Origin: Pseudoclavibacter sp. Marseille-Q3772
GTDB taxonomy: Bacteria; Actinomycetota; Actinomycetes; Actinomycetales; Microbacteriaceae
Reading direction: 5' to 3'
DNA length: 64,000 nt
Assembly: GCF_916618895.1 (NCBI RefSeq)
Contig: NZ_OU745391.1
Coordinates: 558,001 to 622,000 of the forward strand
Shown here: positions 19,070 through 28,035 of the stretch, in pieces
Numbering within the stretch: the stretch's first letter is position 1
Layout: each line of letters begins with the position of its first letter
Program-made: the position numbers and the translations under genes
The notes under the pieces: model-generated
Databases searched by the model: none
Told to the model about the DNA's origin: nothing
What the model saw: only the letters and a program-made list of their open reading frames with translations

Positions 19070-19654
19070 CTAGTGCGTCTCGGGTGAACCGAGTTCAAAC
19101 TCAGACGGTACGGCAGGTTTGGCCGGGGTTTGGCGCGACGCACCGGCGCCGTCTCGCTTTTCGGGTTTCGCCTTCTCAGCCTCGGGGGTTTCAGGTTCGG
19201 CCGCCTTGTTTTCTACCAGCGCTGGATTGATCGGCTTGGCCACTTCACCAGCCTGGCCCCGGTCACCCTCTACAGTGCCCGAATCAAGGTTCAGGAACAC
19301 GTAGCCGCCGCTTGGCACCATCCCGATCTTGGTGGCGCGTTGCGCAATCTGCTGCGGTGAGGCTGCAGCATCGGCGACCTCAATTGCGGCGGTTCGTTCA
19401 CGCTGCAGCTCCAGACGTTCCGATTTCAGCGACTCGGCACGATAGGCGTCTTGCATCATCACCGTCGCCAATGCGAGCTGCAGTACAACCACACCCAGAA
19501 GCAGCGAAATAAACACAGTAAGTTTGCGGCGTGACATTGCGGAGTGACGCCGCAGCTGTTTCACAAGCTTCAGATGACGAGGCTGCTCACTATCGGGGCC
19601 GTGCTGCGGGCTCGTTAGTGGCGCGGAGGTGTTGTGGCTGGTCAAAGCGCTCAT
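19070..19654 (-). CDS. FtsL-like bitopic membrane protein
   Basis: The 194-residue protein has a basic cytoplasmic N-terminus of about 45 residues, one transmembrane helix (LTVFISLLLGVVVLQLALAT, about 45-64), a short coiled-coil stretch (AESLKSERLELQRERTAAIE), and a low-complexity Pro/Glu/Lys-rich tail after about 125. This layout and the position between rsmH and ftsI match FtsL, which with FtsB activates FtsWI at the septum. Sequence similarity to characterised FtsL proteins is weak, so the assignment rests on topology and context (Rv2164c position). Its ATG overlaps the rsmH stop as ATGA. Confidence 0.75.
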   Translation of the reverse strand: MSALTSHNTSAPLTSPQHGPDSEQPRHLKLVKQLRRHSAMSRRKLTVFISLLLGVVVLQLALATVMMQDAYRAESLKSERLELQRERTAAIEVADAAASPQQIAQRATKIGMVPSGGYVFLNLDSGTVEGDRGQAGEVAKPINPALVENKAAEPETPEAEKAKPEKRDGAGASRQTPAKPAVPSEFELGSPETH

Positions 19655-20622
19655 GCGTTGCTCCTCCGAACTCGTTCGACCGCTCGTAGTCGAACGGGTT
19701 TTGCTCTTGGGTTTTCGTCAATTTCCTCGGCCGAAGCTTGTTCGGCGCCTCGGGTGAGTAGGGCGAACTCCGCCTGTAACGCCTCGGGCAGCACTGGGAG
19801 ATCACGCGGAGCTGACACCGAGCTGACTTCAGCAAACATGCGTTTAACGAACCGGTCTTCGCCGGACTGGTAGGCCTCGACGAGCACCCGACCACCGATG
19901 CTTATCCGATCAAGTGCCTGCGGTAGTGCACACTCAAGCGCATCGAGCTCACCGTTAATTACCACCCGCAGCGCTTGAAACACCCGCTTCGCCGGGTGCC
20001 CTGCGTTTCGGCGGGATGCGGGGGTGGCAGTCTGCAAGATCTCTACGAGCTGGCCTGTGGTTGCGATTGGCGCTTGTGCACGCGCGGTCACGATGGCGCT
20101 CGCATAGCGTGGCGCAAGTTTTTCGTCGCCGTACCGGTAGAAGAGCTCGCGCAGTTCCGTTTCACTCGCTTCGGCAATCAGTTCCGCGGCGGTCTGGCCG
20201 CCCGAGCGGTCCATTCGCATATCCAGCGGCGCATCCTGCATGTACGAAAAGCCGCGCTCGGCCTCATCCAATTGCAGCGACGAAACTCCGAGGTCAAAGA
20301 ACACACCGTCTACTTCACTGATACCGGCTTCATCGAGCACCCGGTCAAACTCGTCGAACACTGCGTGTGCGGTGGTGACTCGATCGCCAAACTGCTCCAG
20401 GCGTTCCTGCGCGATGGCAAGAGCGGCTTCATCACGGTCGATACCGATCAAGCGAGTGTTCGGGAAGCGCTCCAGCACCGCGCTGGCATGGCCACCCATC
20501 CCGAGGGTGCAGTCGACGTATACCGATTCGCGGTCTGCGCGCTCGAGCGCAGGTGCGAGCAGTTCAACCACACGGTTGCGCAGCACCGGCGTGTGAATCT
20601 GGTCGAGATTGCGTGCGGCCAT
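19651..20622 (-). CDS. rsmH: 16S rRNA (cytosine-1402-N4)-methyltransferase
   Basis: RsmH (MraW) methylates N4 of C1402 in the 16S rRNA decoding centre using S-adenosylmethionine. The 323-residue protein shows HTPVLRNRVVELL at the N-terminus, the SAM-binding VDCTLGMGGHASAVLE, GIDRDEAALAIA, FFDLGVSSLQLDEAERGFSY, and RVFQALRVVINGEL. The ATG at 20622 has GGCGGGG upstream and begins MAARNLDQIHTPVL; an upstream ATG would add eight residues. It is second in the cluster after mraZ, separated by 101 nt. Confidence 0.95.
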   Translation of the reverse strand: MAARNLDQIHTPVLRNRVVELLAPALERADRESVYVDCTLGMGGHASAVLERFPNTRLIGIDRDEAALAIAQERLEQFGDRVTTAHAVFDEFDRVLDEAGISEVDGVFFDLGVSSLQLDEAERGFSYMQDAPLDMRMDRSGGQTAAELIAEASETELRELFYRYGDEKLAPRYASAIVTARAQAPIATTGQLVEILQTATPASRRNAGHPAKRVFQALRVVINGELDALECALPQALDRISIGGRVLVEAYQSGEDRFVKRMFAEVSSVSAPRDLPVLPEALQAEFALLTRGAEQASAEEIDENPRAKPVRLRAVERVRRSNA

Positions 20623-20723
20623 AGCTACCCCGCCGTTTCGCCCCATCCCCCGATCCCGAGTTATTCAACCTGGCGCTGGGGAAGATGCGTCAGGGTAAAT
20701 AACCGGGGATCGCAGGCTGAGGA

Positions 20724-21155
20724 CTAAAACAGCCCGGGAATCACCTCCTCGGCAGTCTCGGCAAATGCGGCTTCCTTGTCGTGTACGTAGGTCTCCCATG
20801 CCTTGGCTCCCCAGATCTCAGCACGAGAGCCGGCGCCGATGACGGCCAGCTCTCGCTCTAATCCGGCGTATTGACGCAGCTGCATGGGGATGGTCACTCG
20901 CCCCTGTTTGTCGGGGGTCTCGGCATGGGCGCCCGAGAGCAACAGGCGCAAATAGTCACGCGCCTGCTTGCTCGTCACGGGTGCTTGACGGATGCGGTCG
21001 TGAAACCCCTCGAACTCGGCATTCGAGAACACATAGATGCAGCGTTCTTGCCCTCGGGTCAACACCACGCCGTCGGCGAGCTGGTCGCGAAATTTGGCGG
21101 GCAGAATCAGCCGGCCTTTCTCATCCAGTTTTGGTGAGTACGTACCGAGAAACAT
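20724..21155 (-). CDS. mraZ: Transcriptional regulator MraZ
   Basis: MraZ is a ring-forming DNA-binding protein that represses its own dcw operon. The 143-residue product contains two SpoVT-AbrB-like domains, each with the family signature: [20 protein letters not shown] at the start and [20 protein letters not shown] around residues 80-100. The ATG at 21155 has a strong AAGGAGG 5 nt upstream; a longer frame adds 13 residues. It is the first gene of the cluster, and three TGGNG boxes lie upstream, so autoregulation is likely. Confidence 0.95.
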   Translation of the reverse strand: MFLGTYSPKLDEKGRLILPAKFRDQLADGVVLTRGQERCIYVFSNAEFEGFHDRIRQAPVTSKQARDYLRLLLSGAHAETPDKQGRVTIPMQLRQYAGLERELAVIGAGSRAEIWGAKAWETYVHDKEAAFAETAEEVIPGLF

Positions 21156-21208
21156 GCCCACCTCCTTCGCGTTTCGCTCACGCACCGATACCACTTCGCA
21201 TCATGCAC

Positions 21209-21233
21209 CACCACTTTACTCCACAACCCCCCA
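21209..21233 (-). promoter_or_regulatory. MraZ operator: three TGGNG boxes at 10-bp spacing
   Basis: Read on the minus strand, the boxes are TGGGG (21233-21229), TGGAG (21223-21219) and TGGTG (21213-21209), each followed by five other bases. Tandem boxes with one-helical-turn spacing upstream of mraZ are the known MraZ target. A TAAAGT element overlapping the second spacer could be the -10 of the operon promoter, which would fit repression by occlusion (inference). Confidence 0.75.
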
Positions 21234-21530
21234 CCAGTCGAGGAAAACATCCCCGTTTTTCTCGTTCCTCTCTGTGTGTTTCCTTGGAAAATAAGGGAAG
21301 ATCTGGGGTGGAGTGAGGTGGAGGAAAAATCACCAGTTTGGTCAAGTCGACCAAGGTTGTGCGATACCCCGGGCGGAAACGCCTCGATATGCAACAACTG
21401 CAACTGAGCAACAGACGGCGAAACGCGCTGAGCGAACTACGGTGGAGCGAAGTGGGGGCCAGCCACAACGGCGGTTCAACTAGCGCGCTTGGGAAGCACC
21501 AGAACTACCAACGCCAAACGCTCGAAGCGC
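21234..21530. other. Intergenic region upstream of mraZ, no gene seen
   Basis: About 300 bases between the MraZ boxes and the DUF3040 terminator contain no convincing coding frame. It is locally AT-richer, with an A/T-rich patch near 21241-21305. On the plus strand at 21304-21323 lie TGGGG, TGGAG and TGGAG, the last two 10 bp apart, in the orientation opposite to the MraZ boxes. The rest shows nothing I can name; a distal promoter for the dcw operon is possible. Confidence 0.4.
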
Positions 21531-21568
21531 AAAAAACGGGCTGCTGGTCTACTGTGACCAACAGCCCG
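21531..21568 (-). terminator. Rho-independent terminator after the DUF3040 gene
   Basis: A 13-bp stem with one mismatch (21537-21549 with 21556-21568, loop TACTGT) is followed on the minus strand by six T residues (21536-21531). It lies about 24 nt past the DUF3040 stop and should insulate that gene from the dcw operon. Confidence 0.8.
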
Positions 21569-21591
21569 CGAGTGCTATGCAATAAGCGAAA

Positions 21592-21984
21592 CTAGTTACT
21601 TCCGTCCTGGCGGCGCTCCCATCGAGACTCCATGCGCTGCATAAACGACTGACCGCCTGCCCCAGTGGAGCTTGGCGACTTTGGCTTACGGCCGGCGCCG
21701 TTCTTACGCTCCGAGCGTGGCGTGCCAGTCGACGAAGAGAGCGCCCAGAATACGCCCGCCACGATCACTACGAATCCTGCGATACCAATCAGCGGCTGTC
21801 CGAGGACGAGACCGAGCACAATAACTCCGACCCCGAGCGCAAGGGCAAGGATCGTATTCACGACCATTGTTGGCGAAACCGAGAGCTGCTCACTCGGCGT
21901 TGTGGAGACCACATCCGCTTCATTGGAATAGAGGTTGCGCTCCATCTCGTCGAGCAGTCGCTGCTCCTGTTCAGAAAGTGCCAT
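21592..21984 (-). CDS. DUF3040 domain membrane protein
   Basis: This is a 130-residue protein with the characteristic N-terminus MALSEQEQRLLDEMERNLY, two adjacent transmembrane helices (about 40-60 and 63-82), and a basic, Gly/Ser-rich C-terminal tail. DUF3040 proteins are actinobacterial and uncharacterised; their genes are often near the mraZ end of the dcw cluster (Rv2169c position in mycobacteria). A role in envelope biology is only suggested by location. It ends at its own terminator. Confidence 0.85.
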   Translation of the reverse strand: MALSEQEQRLLDEMERNLYSNEADVVSTTPSEQLSVSPTMVVNTILALALGVGVIVLGLVLGQPLIGIAGFVVIVAGVFWALSSSTGTPRSERKNGAGRKPKSPSSTGAGGQSFMQRMESRWERRQDGSN

Positions 21985-22062
21985 CTTTCCCTCGCCCCGT
22001 TTGTCATTCAGACCGCATCCGGCTACTAGCTGCCCACTCTACCTTCATCCCTAGGGAATAGC

Positions 22063-23160
22063 ATGGAGTTCATGAGCAGCCCTGACGGATTGATTGACGA
22101 CGTAAACGAGCGCCTTCGCACACTCTTCGCCCAGCAGCGCCCCCGTTTAGAAGCAATCAGCAGCGAGCTCTCACCGGTACTGGATCACCTCATTGATTTC
22201 ACCGCGGGCGGTAAGCGCACTCGCGCGGAGTTCGTTGCGACCGGGGCCCGAATGGTCAACCCAGAAGCTGCCGAACAAGCCCGAGCGGCCATCATTTCGG
22301 CAGCAACCGCACTCGAGCTTTTTCACGCCGCTGCGCTCATCCACGACGACCTCATTGATCGCTCCTACACCCGTCGAGGGAAGCCCGCCACGCACCGCTA
22401 TTTCGCAGGCCTTCACCAGGCGAGCAATTGGACTGGCGACGCTGACCATTTCGGGGTCTCCGGGGCAATTCTCGCCGGAGACTTATTGCTCATGTGGAGC
22501 GATGATCTGCTCGCCGAAGCGCTAACGCACGTTTCGCCCGTCAACGCACAGGCCGCGGCGATTGCCTTCAGCCGTATGCGCACCGAGGTTACCGCGGGCC
22601 AGTATCTGGACATCGTTGAGGAGAACGCCTGGCCGCTTGTGGACGCGGATAAACGCCTGAGCCGAGCAATCATCGTGGCAACTTCTAAGTCTGCTCGGTA
22701 CTCGGTCGAGTCGCCACTGCTACTCGGGGCAACACTCGCAGGCGCCGATGAAGCCACCCTTGACCTCGCCTCGCGAATTGGCTTACCGCTCGGCCTGGCA
22801 TTCCAGGTGCGCGACGACGTCCTCGGGGTATTCGGCGACTCGCAGATCACCGGAAAACCCTCGGGCGATGATCTGCGCGAAGGGAAACGCACTGTGCTGA
22901 TCGCAGAACTGAGTGGTCGGGTGGATGAAGAAACCGCGCAGTTTTTTGACACACGACTCGGCCAACCCGATCTGAGCGCGGAAGAAATCACTCGGATGCA
23001 ACAGGCGCTTCGTGACTCTGGCGCGCTGGACGCCGTTGAACAGCGCATCCAAGGCTGGCTCGATGACGCAGTTTCCGCAATTGAAGGAGCGAACCTGCAT
23101 CCGGTGGACGAACAGCGATTCATCAATCTCGCCCAGCGGATCGCGCAGCGCAACGCCTAG
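22063..23160 (+). CDS. Polyprenyl (geranylgeranyl-type) diphosphate synthase
   Basis: This trans-prenyltransferase condenses isopentenyl diphosphate with an allylic diphosphate to give C20 or longer chains. In its 365 residues are GGKRTR (49-54), the first Asp-rich motif HDDLID (94-99) and the second motif VRDDVLGVFGD (249-259). Ala at the fifth position before the first motif favours a product longer than farnesyl. Position next to an Rv2175c-like gene and kinase corresponds to idsA2 in M. tuberculosis. The first ATG is used; another in-frame ATG lies three codons on. Product chain length cannot be set from sequence alone. Confidence 0.9.
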   Translation: MEFMSSPDGLIDDVNERLRTLFAQQRPRLEAISSELSPVLDHLIDFTAGGKRTRAEFVATGARMVNPEAAEQARAAIISAATALELFHAAALIHDDLIDRSYTRRGKPATHRYFAGLHQASNWTGDADHFGVSGAILAGDLLLMWSDDLLAEALTHVSPVNAQAAAIAFSRMRTEVTAGQYLDIVEENAWPLVDADKRLSRAIIVATSKSARYSVESPLLLGATLAGADEATLDLASRIGLPLGLAFQVRDDVLGVFGDSQITGKPSGDDLREGKRTVLIAELSGRVDEETAQFFDTRLGQPDLSAEEITRMQQALRDSGALDAVEQRIQGWLDDAVSAIEGANLHPVDEQRFINLAQRIAQRNA

Positions 23161-23196
23161 CAGCGCGCTCGCCTCAAGGCTGCCCCGCAGGGCCCA

Positions 23197-23556
23197 CTAA
23201 TCAATGAACAGCTGAACCGCTTTGCGGACCGTGGACTTGTGACCTGCGATGAGTGCAGCCACCGGAGTGCTGCCGATAAAGTCGTCTTCTCGCAAAAGCC
23301 ACGCCATCGCTTCCGAACCGCGAACACCGTGATCGTCGAGCAGTGTGAGCGTCCCACGCAACCCAGCGAGGGGCTCACCGTTCTTAATAAAAGGTTCGGG
23401 AATCTGCAATTCGCCTTCATACGAAGCGGCGAGCAAGTAGCGGTCCTCGAGTAGCCGATGCAATCGGCCCGACGAGACTCCCAGTCTGGATGCGGCTTCG
23501 CTGAGGGTGAGCCAGTCAACGGTTGCAAACACTGCCGTAGATTCAGATTCGGTCAC
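23197..23556 (-). CDS. Rv2175c-like winged-helix DNA-binding protein
   Basis: This is a small 119-residue protein with a helix-turn-helix at about 15-40 (LTLSEAASRLGVSSGRLHRLL) and a C-terminal helical part (GLRGTLTLLDDHGVRGSEAMAWLL) as in Rv2175c. Rv2175c of M. tuberculosis is a nucleoid-type DNA-binding protein phosphorylated by PknL, and here too the gene is divergent from a Ser/Thr kinase. The N-terminal STAVF contains a Thr in a plausible phosphoacceptor context (inference). It starts with GTG at 23556. It converges on the prenyl synthase gene 36 nt away. Confidence 0.85.
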   Translation of the reverse strand: MTESESTAVFATVDWLTLSEAASRLGVSSGRLHRLLEDRYLLAASYEGELQIPEPFIKNGEPLAGLRGTLTLLDDHGVRGSEAMAWLLREDDFIGSTPVAALIAGHKSTVRKAVQLFID

Positions 23557-23693
23557 ATGAACATCGTTGCAGACCCGAGCGCATCATGCGAATGCGGCAC
23601 CGTTTCCAATATCCGCAACGAAACGCCCCCTACCCCGGTGTAACGATCTTCGCCGTGCCGGAGTTTCGTTAGTGAGGAGTCAACACCTCCGAC

Positions 23694-23699
23694 TACGCT
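23694..23699 (+). promoter_or_regulatory. Putative -10 element of the PASTA kinase gene
   Basis: TACGCT lies exactly 6 nt before the GTG start, and no Shine-Dalgarno sequence is present, so the transcript may be leaderless. The same hexamer and spacing precede sbcD. No good -35 is visible. Confidence 0.5.
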
Positions 23700-23705
23700 G
23701 CCAGC

Positions 23706-25661
23706 GTGACCCAAGCGAACTCGGATGCCCTCATCGGTCGTCTCATTGATGACCGTTACCAGGTGCGTTCGCTGATCGCACGGGGCGGTATGGCAACGGT
23801 GTATGTCGCCACCGACGTTCGACTCGAACGTCGCGTAGCGATCAAGATCATGCACGAGAACCTAGCCGCAGACGACGCATTCCGTGTCCGTTTCATCCGT
23901 GAGGCGAGAGCTGCCGCACGCTTGGCGCACCCCAACCTCGTCAATGTCTACGACCAGGGCGAAGACGGCCACCTGGCCTATATCGTCATGGAATACGTAC
24001 CCGGCATTACGCTGCGTGATCTCTTGCACGATCACCATCGCCTCACCGTTGAGCAGACTATCGACATTATGGATGCGGTGCTCGCGGGTCTGCAGGTCGC
24101 ACACCGTCAGGGCATCATCCACCGCGATATCAAGCCCGAGAATGTTCTACTCGCCGATGACGGTCGGATCAAGCTTTCTGACTTTGGCCTGGCCCGCGCG
24201 GCAACCGCTAACACCGCATCCGGCTCGGTACTTCTGGGCACGATTGCTTACCTTGCCCCGGAGTTGGTAACCAAAGGTGCTGCGGATGTGCGCAGTGACA
24301 TTTACTCCGCCGGCATCATGATGTACGAGATGTTGGTCGGCGAGCAGCCGTATCGCGGCGATGAACCCGTCAACATCGCCTACCGTCACGCGAACGACAA
24401 TGTTCCGGCACCGAGCGAATCGCAACCGGGCATTCCGCAAGAGCTCGATGATCTCGTGATTTGGGCAACGGAACGCGCCGCCGAGGACCGACCAGCCGAT
24501 GCCGGTGTCATGCTTGCTGCGCTTCGCCAGGCCGAACGTGATATTGCCGCATCCGGCGGCGCCCCCGTACCGCCAGAAGCCGCAGTTCCGAGCAACATCG
24601 GCAATACGACGCAGCTACTGGCGACCACTGATGATCCACTCGACCAGCGGTATCAGCCCACTGGCGCGATATCAGTGGATTCGGCCACCGCCATCGCTCC
24701 GCGCGAGCACGGTCCGTCTGCAGCAGGACGATTGCAGCGCGTCAACCGCCAGAAACGGCGCTCCGGCATTGTCGCCGCGCTGGTGGTACTGCTGTTTGCG
24801 CTGGGGGCTGCTGGGTTCGGCTGGTGGAATGGTTTTGGCCCTGGTTCGTACGACCCTGTTCCCGATGTTATTGGTCAGCCGAAGGATGAAGCGACCAGTT
24901 CGATCGAGTCTGCGGGCTTTGCTCTTGGCGAAGTTACCGAGGAAAACTCGCTCGATCATCCCAAGGGAACCGTGATCGCTACTGACCCGCCCAGTGGTAG
25001 TTACATCGCCCCAGACTCCTCAGTTTCATTGCTCGTTTCGGCCGGGCCTCGATCACTGACGGTCCCGAATGTTGCCAACTTGCCGACAGCTGAGGCCGAA
25101 CGAGTGATTACGGATGCGGGCTTCACCGTTGATTCGGCAACCCACGTCTACGAGTTCTCCGACGATGCCGCCGAGGGACTTGTCATTCGCGGCACTACGG
25201 TGACCGGTGAGGAGCTACCAACCGAGATGCTCGAGCAGGAGCCGATTCGGCTGGTGGTGTCGTTGGGCTCCGTGCCGGACGTGTCCGGGAAGAACGTGGA
25301 TGAGGCAAAAGCGACGCTCTCAGAAAAAGGACTCAATGCGGAGGTCGTTGCTGAGGAGCACTCACGGACCGTTCCCGAGGGTGTGGTGATTTCGCAATCT
25401 GCCGCATCCGATCCGATGAAGAAGGGCGATACGGTCAACCTGGTGGTATCCCTCGGCCCGGATCTCGTTGAGGTGCCGAACGTGGTCGGTAAGAAGGCCG
25501 AGGAGGCAATCGCCGCCCTCGAGCAGGCAGGCTTTACCGTGCAGCACAGCATCCCGGGGATTCTGTTGAAGGATGCGAAGGTCTCGCGACAGGACCCCGC
25601 AGGCGGGCAGAAGGTCGAACGCGGCTCAACCGTGAAGATCGAGGCAACATTCACGTTCTGA
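23706..25661 (+). CDS. pknL: PASTA-domain serine/threonine protein kinase
   Basis: This is a 651-residue membrane receptor kinase. The cytoplasmic kinase domain (about 12-275) has the glycine loop ARGGMATVYVA, Lys47, HRDIKPEN (Asp141), DFG (159-161) and the APE motif. A linker leads to one transmembrane helix (about 355-376) and four extracellular PASTA repeats, which in related kinases bind muropeptides or lipid II. It is therefore expected to couple wall status to phosphorylation of division proteins such as Wag31 and the GarA homologue. The divergent Rv2175c-like gene supports PknL orthology; mycobacterial PknL itself lacks PASTA repeats while corynebacterial PknL has them. Start is GTG, probably leaderless. 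Confidence 0.93.
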   Translation: MTQANSDALIGRLIDDRYQVRSLIARGGMATVYVATDVRLERRVAIKIMHENLAADDAFRVRFIREARAAARLAHPNLVNVYDQGEDGHLAYIVMEYVPGITLRDLLHDHHRLTVEQTIDIMDAVLAGLQVAHRQGIIHRDIKPENVLLADDGRIKLSDFGLARAATANTASGSVLLGTIAYLAPELVTKGAADVRSDIYSAGIMMYEMLVGEQPYRGDEPVNIAYRHANDNVPAPSESQPGIPQELDDLVIWATERAAEDRPADAGVMLAALRQAERDIAASGGAPVPPEAAVPSNIGNTTQLLATTDDPLDQRYQPTGAISVDSATAIAPREHGPSAAGRLQRVNRQKRRSGIVAALVVLLFALGAAGFGWWNGFGPGSYDPVPDVIGQPKDEATSSIESAGFALGEVTEENSLDHPKGTVIATDPPSGSYIAPDSSVSLLVSAGPRSLTVPNVANLPTAEAERVITDAGFTVDSATHVYEFSDDAAEGLVIRGTTVTGEELPTEMLEQEPIRLVVSLGSVPDVSGKNVDEAKATLSEKGLNAEVVAEEHSRTVPEGVVISQSAASDPMKKGDTVNLVVSLGPDLVEVPNVVGKKAEEAIAALEQAGFTVQHSIPGILLKDAKVSRQDPAGGQKVERGSTVKIEATFTF

Positions 25662-25691
25662 CCGGGCGCTGTGGCTCGCGCGCCCGGTCAG
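25658..25691. terminator. Bidirectional hairpin between kinase and DAHP synthase genes
   Basis: A perfect 12-bp stem (CTGACCGGGCGC with GCGCCCGGTCAG, 10-nt loop) spans the kinase stop and the 49-nt gap before the convergent aroG stop. There is no T-run, so termination strength is uncertain, but placement between converging genes fits a shared terminator. Confidence 0.65.
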
Positions 25692-25710
25692 ACTCGCGAG
25701 CAATACGCAC

Positions 25711-27081
25711 CTAGTGGCGCTGTTGCAGCAGCTCTGCGACTAGGAAAGCCAGCTCCAGTGACTGTCGGTGGTTCAGACGCGGGTCGCACAGCGATTCGTA
25801 CCGCGTCGCCAACTTGTCTTCATCGATATGTTCGGCACCACCGAGGCACTCGGTCACGTCATCGCCGGTGAGCTCGACGTGGATACCTCCAGGATGTGTG
25901 CCCGCGTCCTGATGTGCTTCGAAGAAACCGCGCACTTCATCCATCACGTCATCAAATCGACGAGTCTTGTATCCTCGTTCGGTCGTGAAGCCGTTTCCGT
26001 GCATCGGGTCGGTAACCCACAGCGGTGTTGACCCTTCGGCTTTGACTGCAGCGAGCAAGTCGGGCAGTACCTCGCGGATCTTACCCGCGCCCATGCGCGT
26101 GATGAACGTGAGGCGACCCGGCTCACGTTCCGGGTCAATTTTGTCCATGATCCGCAATACGGTGTCTCGGTCGGTGGTCGGCCCCAGTTTGACACCGATT
26201 GGATTGCGAACTCGGGCGAAAAAGTCCATATGGGCTTCATCGAGATCGCGAGTACGTTCGCCGATCCAGATGAAATGCGCTGACACGTCATAGGGCAGCT
26301 GGGTGCGCGAATCGATGCGGGTCAGCGCGCGCTCGTACTCGAGCAGCAATCCTTCGTGTCCGATAAAGAACTCAACCTCGCGTAGGGCTTCGAAGTCGGC
26401 ACCGGTGGCCTCCATAAACGCCATCGCACGGTCGATTTCTCGCGTCATAGCGTTGTACCGACTATTGGCGGGGTTGTTGGCGAAACCACGGTTCCAACTG
26501 TGCACCGCTCGCATATCCGCATAGCCACCCGTGGTGAACGCACGGATGAGGTTCAGCGTCGACGCCGAGGTGTGGTACCCCTCGAGCATGCGTTTTGGGT
26601 CGGGGGTGCGTGATGCTTCGGTGAACGCAAAGTCGTTCACGATATCGCCCCGGTATGCCGGCAGCGTTACGCCTTCGCGTGTCTCCGAGTCCTTCGAGCG
26701 CGGCTTGGCAAACTGACCGGCCATGCGCCCCATCTTGACCACCGGCAGAGCGGCACCGTAGGTCAATACCAGTGCCATTTGCAGCAGCGTGGACACGCGG
26801 GCACGGATCTTCTCCGCGGTTGCCGCAGCAAACGTCTCGGCGCAATCGCCACCCTGAAGCACGAATGCTTCTCCCGCTGCCGCCGTTGCCAGCCGCTTCC
26901 GAAGCGTGTCGACCTCACCGGCGAACACCAGCGGTGGGCGCTTCTTCAGCTCGTCCAGCACCGCATCCTTCTCGGCATCATTCGGCCATGTTGGCTGCTG
27001 TCGGATAGGCAGATCTCGCCAAGCATCGAGGCCAAGTTCAGTCGCACGGGCTTCTTCAGCGATTGGATCAGTAAATGTCAT
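25711..27081 (-). CDS. aroG: Class II 3-deoxy-7-phosphoheptulonate synthase
   Basis: This enzyme condenses phosphoenolpyruvate with erythrose-4-phosphate, the first step of the shikimate pathway. The 456-residue protein belongs to the class II (plant/mycobacterial) type: LQGGDCAETF, GRMAGQFAKPRS, HSWNRGFANNP, WIGERTRDLDEAH, VKLGPTTDRDTV, WVTDPMHGNGF and GGIHVELTGDDVTECLGG are all present. It begins 3 nt after the plsC stop, so the two are co-transcribed. Location near the kinase corresponds to Rv2178c in M. tuberculosis. Confidence 0.96.
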   Translation of the reverse strand: MTFTDPIAEEARATELGLDAWRDLPIRQQPTWPNDAEKDAVLDELKKRPPLVFAGEVDTLRKRLATAAAGEAFVLQGGDCAETFAAATAEKIRARVSTLLQMALVLTYGAALPVVKMGRMAGQFAKPRSKDSETREGVTLPAYRGDIVNDFAFTEASRTPDPKRMLEGYHTSASTLNLIRAFTTGGYADMRAVHSWNRGFANNPANSRYNAMTREIDRAMAFMEATGADFEALREVEFFIGHEGLLLEYERALTRIDSRTQLPYDVSAHFIWIGERTRDLDEAHMDFFARVRNPIGVKLGPTTDRDTVLRIMDKIDPEREPGRLTFITRMGAGKIREVLPDLLAAVKAEGSTPLWVTDPMHGNGFTTERGYKTRRFDDVMDEVRGFFEAHQDAGTHPGGIHVELTGDDVTECLGGAEHIDEDKLATRYESLCDPRLNHRQSLELAFLVAELLQQRH

Positions 27082-27084
27082 CTC

Positions 27085-27789
27085 TTAGTTTTTCCTTGCT
27101 GCCTGCGCCTGTCGGTTCTTCACCGAAGATGCATACACGTCTACGTATTCTTGATCGCTCAGTTCGGCAATATCCGACATGATTTCGTCGGTGATAGCTC
27201 GAAGAATGAACCGGTTGGGTTCCATCCCCTGATATCGAGTAAATTCCATCGGTTTGCCAACCCGGATGCCGACGCGGCCGGGCTTTGGCCGCTTCGCCCC
27301 GATGGGCATGATTTTTTCGGCTCCGACCATAACGATCGGCACGACCTGAACTGGCTGTTCACATTCCAGAATCATCCTCGCGATTCCGGTCCGTCCCCGA
27401 TACAGGCGGGCGTCGGGGCTGCGGGTACCTTCGGGATAGATACCCAGCCAATCTCCTCGGTTCAGCACTTCGAGCCCAGTCTTCAATGCTGCTTCTGAGG
27501 CCTTACCGCCCGAGCGATCAAGCGGCAGCATGCCCGTACTAAGGAAGAACCAACGGGTGAGTTTCCCTTTGATGCCTTTACCCGTGAAGTATTCGGATTT
27601 CGCGAGAAAGTAAATGCGCCGTTTGAGGATGAGCGGCAATAGGAAGGAGTCAATTACCGAGAGGTGGTTGGATGCGAAAATAACGGGCCCCTTATCCCGC
27701 GGCAGGTTCTGCGCCCCCTCAACATCTGGACCAAAGAGCCGTCGCAGTATCGGGCCAGCAAACACATGCTTCAGCAGCCAGTAGAACAT
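27085..27789 (-). CDS. plsC: 1-acyl-sn-glycerol-3-phosphate acyltransferase family protein
   Basis: Members of this membrane-associated family acylate lysophosphatidic acid in phospholipid synthesis. The 234-residue protein has an N-terminal hydrophobic segment, the catalytic NHLSVID (His42, Asp47), GMLPLDRSGG, and the substrate-binding PEGTRSPD (119-126). It sits directly upstream of aroG and divergent from an acyl-CoA ligase, which fits lipid metabolism (Rv2182c/FadD15 arrangement). Exact acceptor specificity is inferred. Confidence 0.9.
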   Translation of the reverse strand: MFYWLLKHVFAGPILRRLFGPDVEGAQNLPRDKGPVIFASNHLSVIDSFLLPLILKRRIYFLAKSEYFTGKGIKGKLTRWFFLSTGMLPLDRSGGKASEAALKTGLEVLNRGDWLGIYPEGTRSPDARLYRGRTGIARMILECEQPVQVVPIVMVGAEKIMPIGAKRPKPGRVGIRVGKPMEFTRYQGMEPNRFILRAITDEIMSDIAELSDQEYVDVYASSVKNRQAQAARKN

Positions 27790-28035
27790 TCCTTGGGGAC
27801 CTCCGTATCGCGACTGCCATCATACCCAGCAACTTGCTTGGCAACCCCGGGCACACCGTTACCGGGGTCCACCGCCCAGAGCATGTTGTGTACATTATTG
27901 CTTTGAAACTCCGATTACTCTTGGCGGTGGTGGCAACGGCGCAACAATACCGCCAGTGCCCGACCAGCATCCACAGTGATCGAGATGAGTGCCGGATACC
28001 CATAAGCAGCAGTGTGGAGACGAAAGAAGCGAGCT

